Shown: positions 10,212 through 21,390, numbered from the stretch's first letter. The stretch is 64,000 bases of DNA from Candidula unifasciata (GCA_905116865.2 CAJHNH020008546.1:67501-131500), one strand, 5' to 3'. The notes: generated by a model from the sequence alone, not told the origin. Made by a program: numbers and translations.

Positions 10212-11068
10212 GTCATTAAGTGACCACATCACCCATCTAGTGACTAGGTGACCACATCACCCATCTAGTGACTAAGTGACCACATCACCCATCTAGTGAC
10301 TAGGTGACCACATCACCCATCTAGTGACTAGGTGACCACATCACCCATCTAGTGACTAAGTGACCACATCACCCATCTAATGACTAAGTGACCACATCAC
10401 CCATCTAGTGACTAGGTGACCAATCTAGTGACTAGGTGACCACATCACCTATCTAGTGACTAGGTGACCACATCACCCATCTAGTGACTAAGTAACCACA
10501 TCACCCATCTAATGACTAAGTGACCACATCACCCATCTAATGACTAAGTGACCACATCACCCATCTAGAGGCTTGACCACGTCACCCATCTGGTTACTAA
10601 GTGACCACATCACCCATCTAATGACTAAGTGACCACATCACCCATCTAGTGACTAAGTAACCACATCACCCATCTAGAGACTTGACCACGTCACCCATCT
10701 AGTGACTAAGTGACCACGTCACCCATCTAGTGACTAAGTGACCACATCACCCATCTAGTGACTAAGTAACCACATCACCCATCTAGAGACTTGACCACGT
10801 CACCCATCTAGTGACTAAGTGACCACGTCACCCATCTAGTGACTAAGTGACCACATCACCCATCTAGTGACTAAGTGACCACATCACCCATCTAGTGACT
10901 AAGTGACCACATCACCCATCTAGTGACTAAGTGACCACATCACCCATCTAGTGACTAAGTGACCACATCACACATCTAGTGACTAAGTAACCACATCCCC
11001 TATCTAGTGACTAAGTAACCACATCATCTATCTAGTGACTAAGTAACCACATCACCCATCTAGTGACA
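10212..11068. repeat. 28-bp minisatellite, about 30 copies
   Basis: The unit is close to CTAGTGACTAAGTGACCACA plus TCACCCAT. Variants include ACCACG, a short AGAGACTTG unit and GACTAGG. The ACCACATCACCCATCT core is also a conserved part of SINE-2, which suggests the array grew from a SINE segment. Confidence 0.95.
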
Positions 11069-11099
11069 GTTGTTCCATAAAACTAGTAGTCTTGCACCA

Positions 11100-11330
11100 T
11101 ATGCCTGATGCGCCAGTGGTGGGTCCTCTTCTTCTTTTGTCGTCTCACTGATACCAGGTTGTAGCCCAGTGTCGCAGTTTCCTGTATTTGTCTTGCGCTT
11201 CTCGGATGGATTGGGTGATGAATTTGTTAATCTGTTTGCAGATTTCTGCTACATTATATATCCATTTCTTTCTTGGTCTTCCTCTCGCCTTCTTCCCAGA
11301 TGTTCTGCTGTTTAAAACAAAAAAGTCTCA
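11100..11330 (-). mobile_element. LINE-R6 3' fragment
   Basis: The segment shares TTGTAGCCCAGTGTCGCAG, TTTGTCTTGCGCTTCTCG and CTTCCTCTCGCCTTCTTCC with the copy at 29413-29620. Reverse-strand reading gives an RPREE-type basic LINE C-terminus. A (TTC)n tail lies at its low end. Confidence 0.55.
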
Positions 11331-11990
11331 TATGCAGTTTGGTCTGGCTACATTCTCATTCTTTGTCTTTAACCTAATCTAGACTTGGTCTTATTCCAAC
11401 TTTTTCTCTAATGGTTGTTTACGTAATCCTGTCTCTTCTTGTGTTGTTAGTGACCTAAAGGAGACAGCCCATTTCATATACAGTTATTTTCTGTTCCAAT
11501 GCCCTATTCCTTGTCCATATTTAGCACTGATAACATAAAGTAGGGATAAAGATGCTATCAATAATTTGCTGTTTGGCAGGAAGGGAGACACTCAGGTGTC
11601 TAAGCAGTGGGGCTAACTGGCAGCTGCCAATGGCGGATAAGGATACGTGATTATATTTTTAAATATCACTAGATAATGAGATCGTATGAAAAAGAAAAAG
11701 AAGCCGAAAACATTCAAACAACACATCCGTGATTTGTACTTTTTGATATACCTTGTACATATAAAACCGTATCAACAAGTCATCACTGATGAAGGACAGC
11801 TATTAAAGCTATTAAAACAATCCAATGGATTTAACTAAAGGGAGGATTGGACAGAGAAATAGAAAACAGAAAACAGAAGGCCAACCAAAAAAAAAGAATT
11901 AAAATAAAAAAGCGCCACTTCTGAGATATTAAAATATCAACATGTACACACACAAGTTGATTGTACACGGGCTATTATTACTAACAATAC
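11331..11990. other. No gene seen
   Basis: AT-rich DNA. A 3'-fragment-like KKPKTFKQH stretch near 11700 is too short to call. Confidence 0.45.
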
Positions 11991-12002
11991 CAGACATGGA
12001 CT

Positions 12003-14182
12003 TCTTCTTCTTCTTCTTCTTCTGCCTTTCTATCCCCCAATGGAGTATAGGCCCTCAACCAACTCACGCCAAGTCGTTATATCCTTCGCCATTACATGGA
12101 GCTCTCCCCATGTCCTCCCAATCTTTCTAACCGCATTCTCCAGCTCTCTTCTCCATGTGTTTTTTGGCCTTCCTTTATTCCTATGCCCCTGTGAGTTCCT
12201 ATGCAAAGACATTCTAGTTATGCTGTTCTCCTGTTTTCTCAGTGTGTGCCCTATCCAACGCCAGCGTCTTTTCCTCACTTCCTGATCCACTGGAGCCTGT
12301 TTAGTTCTCTCCCAAAGTTCTACATTAGCCACTCTACCATTTTATTTCCTCTATTCTGCGCAGGCACCAGTTAATGAATGTCTGTAATTTATTAGTAATT
12401 GCCTTGGTTGTTCTCCATGTTTCCGCCCATACAATAGTACTGATTTGACACTAGAATTAAAATATTTTAGTTTAGTATTTCTTTTAATTTCTTTTGACCT
12501 CCACAAATTCACTAGTGCTAGGAAAGCCCATCTTGCCTTTTGTATTCTTATTTTAATATCTCTATCAGTTCCTCCATCTTTATCTACATTACTGCCTAAA
12601 TAGGTGTACGACTCCACGTCTTGGAGTGGGGTGCCATTAAGAGAAACCACATTACTATTTGCCTGATTTATTCTCATTATCTTTGTCTTTCCTTTATGGA
12701 TTTTCAGACCAAGCTGCTGTGATCTAGCATTAAGTATATTTAATTTATCTTGCATCTGATTCCGTGAATGGGACAGAAGAGCAATATCATCAGCGAAGTC
12801 CAGATCATCAAGCTGTTTTGTAGGGGTCCACTGAATTCCATTCTTGGTGTTAGCAGTTACTGTTTTCATAGTCCAGTCTATAGCCAGTAAAAATAAGAGA
12901 GGCGACAAAAGACATCCCTGTCGCACACCTGTTTTTATTTCAAATGCGTCTGTTAGCTTTCTGTTATGAAGAACTCGACATTTCATGTCTTTATATGTTG
13001 CCTTTACTAAGTTGATAATTTTCTGAGGGATTCCATAGTGCCCCATCAATTTCCAGAGATATTCCCTATCAACGCTGTCAAATGCTTTTTCATAGTCGAT
13101 AAATCCAATGAAAAGTGGTGAGTTCAGTTCAATGCTTTGCTCTATTATAATACGTAATGTAGTTATCTGATCAGTACAGGATCTGTTTGACCGAAAACCT
13201 GCCTGCTCATCTCTTGACATTTTATCAATAGCATCTTTTAATCTTTCCAAAATAATTCTACTTAATATTTTTCCAGGAACTGACAGCAACATAATTCCTC
13301 TATAGTTTTCACACTCCTGTAGATCACCTTTTTGGGCAGTTTCATAAGATATCCTTCTCTCCAGTCTGCTGGTATTTCTTCGGTCTCCCAGACTTTACTG
13401 AATAATCTATGTAGCAATTCTGTTGATGTGTTTATGTTGGTCCTGATGGCTTCAGCTGGGATACCATCTGGGCCTGTCGCCTTTCCTTCCTTGAGAAGAT
13501 TTATAGCTTTTCTAATTTCCTCTTTGGATGGTATCTCAGAGTTGATATCCAGTTCCATTTCTAAAAGCTGGATATCTGGGGAACCTCCGGGCCTGGTCTA
13601 TTTAGAAGCATTTCAAAATATTCAACCCATCTGTCCATTTGATCTTTAGTGTTAGTAAGTACCTTTCCTTGACTATTTTTGATTGATCCAGTTGGCTGAC
13701 TATATTTACCTACTAATTTTCTTGTGTTACTGTAAAGTTCTCTGAGGTTTCCTTTTGCTGCTGCTGTCTCTGCTTCTTGTGCTAGATCATTTAGATATTT
13801 CACTTTATCTGCCCTTATATGCCTCCTAACTTCATTGTTGGCTTCTGTGTATTTCTCCTGAACTCTAGCTTTAGCAGCTCTAGTTTTGCTATTGTTTAAT
13901 TCTGCCTTTTTACTTTTCCTTTCTTCAATCAGTTTAATGGTTTCTGGTGTTATCCATGATTTATGTTTCCTTTCTTTCTTGCCAAGAACTTCTACGCAAG
14001 ATTCATTCCAGATTCCTTTGATCTGATCCCAGCAGACTTCTGTGTTGACATCTTCAGCTAACTGCTGCAACACCTGGTACTTATTAGAGACCGTAACTGA
14101 GAACTGTTCCTAAATTTCTTTATCTCTGAGAAAGCCTACATTATATTGGTTTCTATGATTATAAGATGTTTTATATCTTTTT
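12003..14182 (-). mobile_element. LINE-R1 non-LTR retrotransposon, 5'-truncated, with target duplication
   Basis: Four minus-strand frames in sequence cover the part before the reverse transcriptase (14073-13561), RT motifs 1-2 (KATGPDGIPAEA, 13558-13262), the palm (FIDYEKAFDSVD, TGVRQGCLLSP, LDFADDIALLSH; 13292-12351) and the C-terminus (RRWRWIGHTLRK, KGRPKNTWRRELE; 12332-12030). The catalytic FADD is intact, but frame changes near 13560, 13275 and 12340 make it dead. The endonuclease is missing by 5' truncation. The 3' tail is (AAG)n on the minus strand. An 11-bp direct repeat AGACATGGACT flanks it (11992-12002 and 14183-14193). Confidence 0.92.
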
Positions 14183-14229
14183 AGACATGGACTATCGTAG
14201 ATAAACATAACACAAAATTACATGTGACA

Positions 14230-14606
14230 TGAAATGTATAAGGAATGAAACGGGGACAAAAACAACTAGAAGAGACAGTCATCAATGAAGAACTAACAAC
14301 AATAGTTGGCACAGTACAAGTAAATCGTTTTATAGATCATCAAAGAATCAACCAGTTTGGTCATCTGGTCAGAATGGGACCAAATCAGCCAGCAACTACT
14401 GTGTAGAATATGAAAACGGTAGGCTACAAGGTAAGTGGGCGTCCACGAAAGACATGGGCGGAGGGAGTAGCAGAGGCACAACAGAAACACAGTATGACAT
14501 TTAACACAAGCTATACAACTAGCAGAAAACAAGAAAATACACATAACTCCCCGCTGCGACGCCTTGCAGCATCAGCAGTAGGAGAGAAGAAGAACAAGAA
14601 AAAGAT
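14230..14606 (+). mobile_element. LINE tail beside a cadherin splice donor
   Basis: The plus strand reads RINQFGHLVRMGPNQPA, then SGRPRKTWAEGVAEAQQ, and ends in an AGAAGAAGAACAAGAAAAAG tail. It is a LINE C-terminus in antisense orientation to the cadherin gene. Its tail stops 5-6 bases from the exon f donor. Confidence 0.72.
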
Positions 14607-14611
14607 TATAC

Positions 14612-14763
14612 CTGAGAAAATTCAGGCATCCCGTCATTGACGTCAGTTATCGTTACTGTTACTGAGGCCATGCTTGTGGTTGACTTTTCAGAGTACGCGT
14701 AGATGAGGCAGTTGATAGTCTGCTGTTTCTCATAATCTAAATCTTTAGCTACAATGAGATCAC
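14612..14763 (-). CDS. Cadherin gene, exon f (second half of the third EC repeat)
   Basis: The exon is 152 nt (2 + 50 codons) with acceptor ATTCAACAG and donor TCTCAG|GTATAA. The protein reads GDLIVAKDLDYEK, then VTVTITDVNDGMPEFSQ, so LDYE and DVND calcium motifs are intact. The usual ADxG strand motif is replaced by YAYSEKS. One Cys (INC) can pair with the one in exon e. The donor lies only a few bases from the 3' end of a LINE inserted on the opposite strand (14230-14606), and GTATAA is a weaker donor than those of the other exons. Confidence 0.88.
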
Positions 14764-15029
14764 CTGTTGAATCACATTGATTTCATAATAACTGTCAGCT
14801 TTGAATGCATGTTTACTCATTGTATAGTTAATTGTTACTGTTGGTGGTGGTGGTAGTGACAATAATAACAATGAACCAGATGTTTAGAAGCTCACTGGTT
14901 AATTAATTAGGTTTTAAATCGCAGATCCTTGCTAACATGTGGATCCAGAAGTAAACAAGAGGTCACTCTGGTGGGAGGCATTATTTACGTAAAATTAACC
15001 CCCAATCAAATTTATTTTTTCATACAAAG

Positions 15030-15297
15030 TGATCCAGTTGAGTTAAGTTGAGTTAGGAATTGACAACAGCAGTCGGGACATTCCCATAAGCGCTCTGTTC
15101 CCATCCCCAGCAGCCAGCGCAGAGTTCCAATACTAATGGTGCCGGTCGTAGTCTGGTTGTATGTCCGTCTTGCCCACCCTCTGAGCGTAGTGTGCTGGCC
15201 GAACCCTCTGGTCACACCCAGGTGCATCATTTTTCCCAGCCCATAATAAACTTCGTTGCTTAATCCCAACGTGCTCTGATAACAAAAAAAAAGGCCG
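15030..15297 (-). mobile_element. LINE-H copy, 3' part
   Basis: The minus strand encodes the LINE-H tail (RRTYNQTTTGTISIGTLRW, ECPDCC) with (ACTCA)-type repeats at its end near 15035-15050. It is interrupted at 15298 by another element and resumes at 15585. Confidence 0.75.
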
Positions 15298-15584
15298 AGT
15301 CGGGAGATGTGAATCAGAGTCATTGTACACGGTTATAAACCATAAGTGCTCTGCCACCAGTACGGACAGCTGATACGAAACCTTCCGCCTGTGTCGTTGT
15401 CCTCACGTAACTCTGTAGCTACAGCGACGTTCCTCCTTTTACCCCAGCGTGTCAACTCTGGTACCCATTCCCTAGAGGCTAGGTGAACCCCGGAAGCCGC
15501 CCGGTTTCGAACACCGACCATGGCTGCAGCGAGTCGCAGCTGGATTTGAAAGCGAGCCTCGTATCGACTTCGCTAACGCGGCTC
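15298..15584 (-). mobile_element. Unassigned SINE-like insertion inside LINE-H
   Basis: GATAAC occurs on both sides (about 15285 and 15586) of a segment absent from the other LINE-H copies. On the minus strand its right end reads GCCGCGTTAGCGAAGTCG and then TTTCAAATCC, like tRNA A and B boxes. A nine-base A run abuts the left side. Confidence 0.5.
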
Positions 15585-15885
15585 AGATAACATCTGCCTT
15601 GTAATGTATAAATTCACCACTCAGTTGTGCAGATCTAGCCAATCTGTCTGCCTGTTCATTCTCCACCACGCCTGCATAGTCTGGAGAAAAGATTCAAAGC
15701 ATGCTCACTACCGTGACCTTGCAAGTGAAGCTTGTCACTCTGCTCGAAGCAATCCTGTCTTTACCTTTTTGAAAAAGAGATCCACTGCAAGGGTACGTAT
15801 CTCATTCTCTACTTCCTGTTTTACCGCTTCGGGTGTTAAGAGAGATGAAAGGTTCAGATTCTGGCTCTTATGGCCGATTAAACCA
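15585..15885 (-). mobile_element. LINE-H copy, upstream part (RNase H domain)
   Basis: The segment corresponds to the GNEQADRL end of the RNase H domain and the LLRAEW region of the copy at 62578-63600, read on the minus strand. It is the continuation of 15030-15297. Confidence 0.7.
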
Positions 15886-16766
15886 TAGACACATCGTGCT
15901 GTTGTAGAGTTTCTCTGATGTTATTTTTCCATATTATTCTTGGACAACCTTGTGCTCAACATCTATCACCGCTAATATGGGATAATAATATAAGATAATA
16001 GTAGTTTTATTATACGTAATGAAAAGGGAGGTGATGCTATAAGCAAATGGGTAAAATATGATGAAGTATGGTAAGGTATATGGTGTTATGTTTACAGGAA
16101 TTTGGCATACATATCTGGACAATGTAGTAATGTGTTATTTCACATGTTATTGGCTATGTAATTGTCTAGACCCCAAAGAGTACCAGCTGAAGGAATATAA
16201 GTATACATGAATGAGGCTAGATGGGAACGCACACTTTCCCACGTTGTTTAATATTTTCATTGATTATTGATATTGGTAATGCAAAGACTGAAATGCAGTG
16301 GTTTTGTCACGCATCATTTGTGCTATGAATATGAATGAAATATGTAAAGATAAATAGTAACACAGGTAGTGGTAAATTTAAATGGAGCAAATTACAGCAT
16401 ATATGATGCCTGTCTCTTGGATTTATATGACTGATCTATGTATATTTTAGATTTATTTAGATAGGTCATAGTGTCTTAATATTAACGCTCCTATTTGCCA
16501 GAGAGAGCTGACAGATTGTCAAAGATTTTCTAGGTTTTTTGTCTTGCATTGTTTGTTGGCGTCAGGTACATAGTTATCCAATTTAAATAAGACTATTTTT
16601 TGTTGGTGGTGTGGTCTTGTGAGTTTGTGCATTGTTAGTGATGCACACAATAAATTATTTTATTTGGTGAAGCCAGAAAATTTCATTTTTTTAATTGTTT
16701 TATTCAGAACTGATGTTTTGGGTTTAATAAAAAAAAAAAAAACAACAACAACGATAGTGTGAGAGT
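15886..16766. other. No gene seen
   Basis: AT-rich, apparently unique DNA with short frames only. An A-run and (AAC)n lie at 16728-16752. Confidence 0.5.
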
Positions 16767-16934
16767 GTTGTCACGTGTATTGATGTGTGGACCTTTGGGT
16801 TGTCACGTGTATTGTTGTGTGGACCTTTGGGTTGTCACGTGTATTGATGTGTGGACCTTTGGGTTGTCACGTGTATTGATGTGTGGACCTTTGGGTTGTC
16901 ACGTGTATTGTTGTGTGGACCTTTGGGTTGTCAC
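16767..16934. repeat. 32-bp minisatellite, five copies
   Basis: The unit is GTTGTCACGTGTATTGATGT plus GTGGACCTTTGG, nearly perfect over five copies. It contains the palindrome CACGTG in each unit. Confidence 0.95.
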
Positions 16935-16979
16935 ACTTTTTCAGTGTAGTCTGCCTCTATGGGATGTGCCTTCAGTTAT

Positions 16980-17052
16980 CTGCTATTTGCGCAACGGATA
17001 ATGCGTCTGACTACAGATCAGAAGATTCCAGGTTCGAATCCTGGCATTTCGT
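16980..17052 (+). pseudogene. tRNA-Arg-like pseudogene, anticodon loop reads ACA
   Basis: D arm (GCGC..GCGT), anticodon arm (TCTGA-CTACAGA-TCAGA) and T arm (CCAGG-TTCGAAT-CCTGG) are intact and match the arginine (ACG) tRNA pattern. The anticodon is ACA instead of ACG. The seven bases on either side that should form the acceptor stem do not pair, and a T-run follows. It is best read as a tRNA relic or the head of a retroposed copy. Confidence 0.6.
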
Positions 17053-17690
17053 ATAATTTTTCTATTTGTCTGCATTAGTGTCTGCGTGTATCTGTGTGTG
17101 TGCCTATGTGTTTGTATGTATGCGTATGAGTTTGTTGGTGTGTTTCTGTGGGTGTGTGTCTGTGGGTGTGTCTCTGTGTGTTTGTCTGCGTGAGCATCAG
17201 CGTATGTGTGAGTGTGTGTCTGCGATTGTGTGTGTATGTTAGTGTGTCTGCGTGTGTCTGAGAGAGAGAGAGAGAGAGTGTGTGTGTATCTCTGTGTATG
17301 TGTTTGTGTGTGTGTCTATCGACACCTGTGTATGTTTGTGCATGTGTGTGTGCGTGTGTGTCCGCGTATGTATGTCTGGGTGTATCTGTGTATGTGATTG
17401 GGTCTGTGAATGTATGTGTGTTTGTGTGTATGTCTGCGTTGGTTTATGTGGGTGTGTCTGTGTGTGCATGTGTGTATATTTATGTATGTGCTTAGAAAGT
17501 GTGTGCATGTGTGTAGGTAAGCATGTATGTGGGTAAAGGATATGTGTTTACGTGTGTGTGTGTGTGTGTGTGTGTGAATGAATGTATGTGGGTGTGTATG
17601 TATGCGTGTTTAAGTGAGTGGGAGTTCGCGCGCGTTTGTGTGTGTGCGCGTGCTTGCTCAAGTGTGTGCATTCATTTTACCACCCATGCT
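17053..17690. repeat. (TG)n-rich degenerate tract
   Basis: About 640 bp of imperfect TG repeats with a (GA)n insert at 17261-17278. Open frames on both strands here are composition artefacts. Confidence 0.9.
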
Positions 17691-18068
17691 TTTGTGTTTT
17701 CTCTTAATATATCGCAGTATGCATATTATCATATAAATATAACTTACTTATTGATAAAATACAACTGCTGTGTGAAAGATGGGTGTTTTGAAGGGCCGTA
17801 CATAATAAAGTTTGTTCGTCTGGAGGTGACAGGTTCGATTCCCGGCACGGTAACTAAAGATTTCGATTTTTATGTTGCCTAGTGTGTTCTTCTATCTTTC
17901 TGCTTCTTTCTATGAGTATCGATCAATAAATTTTCTGTTACTCTGTCAATATATAATAAATGAGTTTTACCACTGTGTGCACGAAGATGCACGAGTAGTT
18001 AAAAATGGTGGATTGGGTGATCTTTTAGCCCTTGGAGAGCGATGGACTTGCTACGTAAACACACATAC

Positions 18069-18209
18069 CTGAGGTTCTGTCTACCATTAGAGAGTCGGGG
18101 TTGCAGCTGCTTGTGAAGATGATCTGGGAGGCTGGGGTGTTGGGTTGATCAGGGTCTGTGGCATTAATTCTCACTACAGTCGTTCCTAACATGGCGTTCT
18201 CGTTGACTT
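18069..18209 (-). CDS. Cadherin gene, exon e (first half of the third EC repeat)
   Basis: The exon is 141 nt (2 + 46 codons + 1) with acceptor TTATTGCAG and donor CTCAG|GTATGT. Spliced to exon d it gives an uninterrupted repeat start. Its protein shows VNEN (xEx site), GTTVVRINATDPD and a SSC cysteine. The A-strand, the VxEN motif and TDPD are at the spacing expected for cadherins. It ends in phase 1 inside a DRTSG turn that exon f continues. Confidence 0.9.
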
Positions 18210-18354
18210 CTGCAATAATACAAGTTATCGCTTTCATTATAACATCGCAAGTCAATGAGATTTCTCACGCTTTTGAGCGTCAGGCAAATAGATCTAGATC
18301 TTTATCTTTATAAACTCGACAGGTAATGTGGCTAGTTAACATCGGGATGGCCGC

Positions 18355-18500
18355 CTTTACTTTCCTGTTCCTATCGGCGTCATTGGCTTAGGCGTTGCGA
18401 AAGCGCTTCGTAATGCCGGGTGCCAGGTTCGATTCCAGCTGCGGATGATTTGTCTTGCGTTGGTTTCGACCGTGGTACCGAAAGCTAACCTTTCAGAAGG
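18355..18500 (+). mobile_element. SINE-1 copy
   Basis: GGCTTAGGCGTTGCGAAAGC (A-box side) is followed by CCAGGTTCGATTCCAGCTGC (B box) and TTGTCTTGCGTTGGTTTCGA. It defines the SINE-1 family together with 4240, 26940, 35105 and 35745. Confidence 0.75.
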
Positions 18501-18965
18501 AATGGCAAACTGCTGAACATAAAATTTGCCTAGAAAAAAAAAAACAATAGTTAAAAAATGCTGGTGTTGGTTCTGCAATGTCGTGTGAATGATACGCAGA
18601 TAGCTTAACATTACCTGGTAGTCTTTTAAGATTGTGTAGACTTTGGAGCCACCTCCACCAAGACCGGTTCAAAGGCTGGTTAAAAAAAGGAGGAGGGTCT
18701 GGCTAAACCTGAGTGCTTCATACGTCTGCGGAAGGAGTGGGTAACCATGAATCAAACAGACGGCCTGCGTAGAGACTGCAAAGAGGCATTCCCTTCTCCA
18801 TGAAAAGGCACACAGGCCAATTACCTATTTGTCTAAAACTATGATTACCATTTGTTATCGCAGAGGGAAAAACCAGACGGATCTTACCTATATACCCAGT
18901 GTAGAAGATGATTGCTTAACTATATAAGACCTGAAACCAAGTTCATTTTTGAAAAACATTTCTCT
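18501..18965. other. No gene seen
   Basis: No repeat with a second copy here and no exon was recognised. Confidence 0.45.
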
Positions 18966-18969
18966 CGAT

Positions 18970-19040
18970 GTGGATTGGAACCCTGACTTTCAGGTCAGCA
19001 GGCGAGCATCTAGCCGCTACGCCACGACGGTTCTCTATAA
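18970..19040 (-). mobile_element. SINE-2 head fragment
   Basis: On the minus strand CGTGGCGTAGCGGCTAGATG and a B box like AGGGTTCCAATCC match the SINE-2 heads at 46310 and 48525. Confidence 0.6.
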
Positions 19041-19224
19041 TAAAATATTAGCGATATCACGAGAACGCTCTGCGTAACAATTTATAAATAAGTGTTTTAT
19101 GCAGTTAGGCATTGGAGGCTAAGAACCAGGGAACAAGCCCTTCAGAACAAACATGGTTGATAACATCCGACAGTCCTTGGCTGACAGCGGACTGGAATCG
19201 ACCAAAGCCAAAATGAATATTTTT

Positions 19225-19350
19225 GAAAGTTGATTGTTGTTTTACGAATCGACATCATAGCACTCGGGATACCCTCATAAGCGCTCAGTCCCCATCTTCA
19301 GCAGCAAACGAAGAGATTCAATTCAGATGGCTCGAAGCCGGAATCGCATC
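19225..19350 (-). mobile_element. LINE-H 3' fragment
   Basis: GAATCGACATCATAGCACTC and CATCTTCAGCAGC match the extreme 3' end of LINE-H. Confidence 0.65.
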
Positions 19351-19411
19351 GGCTAAGCTGCAGAAACTGAATTCATGGAACAAGTACAGTGAAGGACGTT
19401 TTTCCACGCTT

Positions 19412-19735
19412 GATGGGCTGCGTGGTCTTGGGACTTGGTGTCCGCCTCAAGTGCTAGAGGTTCCTGGTTCAATTCCCGGTATTGGGTTGGATTTTTTTTT
19501 ACGTGGACTTAGACTTCTAGTAATTTCCCTGGTCTCTGGATAGTGGGATGGGACGCCCTTGGCGGTTGGAAATCAAAAAGATTAGCCTAACGGCGCTGAC
19601 CGGGCAAAATTGCAAGTTAAAAATCTACCCAAAGACTTTCGGATTCTCGCCGGTGCACGCGGGTACCCATAAGTGCTCCGTTTAACTTCTAAATCAAGCC
19701 TGAGTCTGAAGAATCTGAGCGCAGTGCACGAACTC
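19412..19735 (+). mobile_element. SINE-3 copy, near complete
   Basis: A tRNA-like head (GCGTGGTCTTGGGACTTGGT; B box GGTTCAATTCCCGG) is followed by the body blocks GTGGACTTAGACTTCTAGTA, AGCCTAACGGCGCTGACC and GAGCGCAGTGCACG. Closely similar in order to 50383-50690 and the inverted 60385-60770. Confidence 0.85.
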
Positions 19736-19968
19736 CGTTGCAGCGGGGTTCAGTTCTACCCAAGGGCACGGCTGCATGTGAAGCAAACATAACAGCAAAA
19801 CTGATTAGAAAAAGGATGGACAGAAAGGCGACTGCAGGAGATCCCATCCCTGGCACAACACTCATTCCCTGTCCTCACTGTCCAACAACTTTTCAGGCCC
19901 GCATCGGCCTCATCAGTCATCTTCGTGCTCATACTTGATGATAAAGAGTGGTCATCATCATCTTGATG

Positions 19969-19972
19969 GACA

Positions 19973-19995
<23 letters not shown>
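19969..19995. repeat. (CA)n microsatellite
   Basis: About 13 units of CA, in the intron just downstream of cadherin exon d. Confidence 0.9.
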
Positions 19996-20005
<10 letters not shown>

Positions 20006-20086
20006 ATTATATTATACTGTGTTGCCTAACCGCCGCAACATGGCGGCTCCGGAAGACACGGATAGATACACTAATAAGACGCTTAC

Positions 20087-20314
20087 CTGCTTGAATCGTC
20101 GGCTCGCTCATCACCGGGGCATTGTCATCGACGTCCTTGACGGTAAGCACCCCAGTAACAGTCATAGAAAATGCTGGGGATCCGCCATCATACACTAACA
20201 CAAATGCCTGGAAGGTATTAGGCTCTTTATCATAGTCAATCTGCCTCAGGATGAACAGAGAACCGTTGGTAGCCCCGACGCCAATGGTGTCTGACCTGCT
20301 GTTGGAGCTATTGC
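20087..20314 (-). CDS. Cadherin gene, exon d (second half of EC and linker)
   Basis: The exon is 228 nt (2 + 75 codons + 1). It encodes GSLFILRQIDYDKE, the strand motif VYDGGSPAFS and the linker VKDVDDNAP, which together are a textbook EC second half with IDYD (DRE/DYE site) and DxNDNAP calcium motifs. The donor is GCAG|GTAAGC. The acceptor is placed at GGGAAG|GC because it is the only AG in the open stretch that gives the required phase. It has a weak pyrimidine tract, so the 5' edge is the least certain of the eight exons. A (CA)n run and a large (GAAA)n array lie in the intron just upstream. Confidence 0.85.
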
Positions 20315-20516
20315 CTTCCCGTCCAGATGTTGAAGAGGAAACGGTAATGTTAGACATAATTGTGCTTATTCATAGAGGACACATACAACACACACTATAT
20401 GTTATATCCTTCCGCATTCGCCGCTGTTCAGCGAGTTAAGACATATGTTTTGTCCCAGCTATTCAACATTACACTTCAAGTTAGGCAACAAGGAATACGT
20501 CATGATACCAGCTTAT

Positions 20517-20554
<38 letters not shown>
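20517..20554. repeat. (CA)n microsatellite
   Basis: About 18 perfect units, 200 bp upstream of cadherin exon d. Confidence 0.95.
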
Positions 20555-20559
<5 letters not shown>

Positions 20560-20614
20560 AAGACGCAAACGACAGAACGAGAAAAAGAAACAAATAAACA
20601 AACGATGGAGACAA

Positions 20615-20937
<323 letters not shown>

Positions 20938-21145
20938 CAGTGCTTATAATGAAAGCTCACCTGGTATGCACTTTTTGCAAGTTCGGTCACAAGAAAACGA
21001 AGCAGGAGGTAAGAAATGAAACAAAACTTGAAAAAAAATTTTCCACAACTGAATATGAGCCATAAAGAATTTATTTGGTCCGAATCCGAATTACCCATGG
21101 GTCACTCCAAGTGTTTTTGATAAAAAAAATGAGTTGCCATGGTAA

Positions 21146-21390
21146 CTGATTGACTGACTTTTTACCCCACTAGGACATCACACAAGCGATAAACACCCGG
21201 TGACACAAAGTGCCACCATGCGGACGAGAACCACCCGGGGAGAGGTCCCAGAAACCCCTTTCAGCTGTTAGGCCATATCCATGGCTAAGCCATATCTATG
21301 CCTCGGCTATACTCAGGGTCCCCGGCAGAAGCCAGGGTTGGACTTCAAATAACGAAAAATTGCATCCCTCATGAGGATGACGGATGATCA
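21146..21390 (+). repeat. Repeat D copy 3
   Basis: A full-length copy from TGACTGACTTTTTACCCCAC to the terminal hairpin CATCCctcatgaGGATG. It is one of the best preserved. Confidence 0.82.

Noticed and set aside
10212..11068. CRISPR-like look of regularly repeated units
   Set aside because: Units are directly tandem with no unique spacers, and the host is an animal.
12351..13292. Host gene for a reverse transcriptase
   Set aside because: The frame belongs to a 5'-truncated LINE with target duplications and frame breaks on both sides.
16980..17052. Functional tRNA gene
   Set aside because: The acceptor stem does not pair, and the anticodon disagrees with the arginine-type body.
17212..17882. 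Cys/Val-rich and His/Thr-rich frames
   Set aside because: Composition of the (TG)n tract; His/Thr on the opposite strand is the complement.
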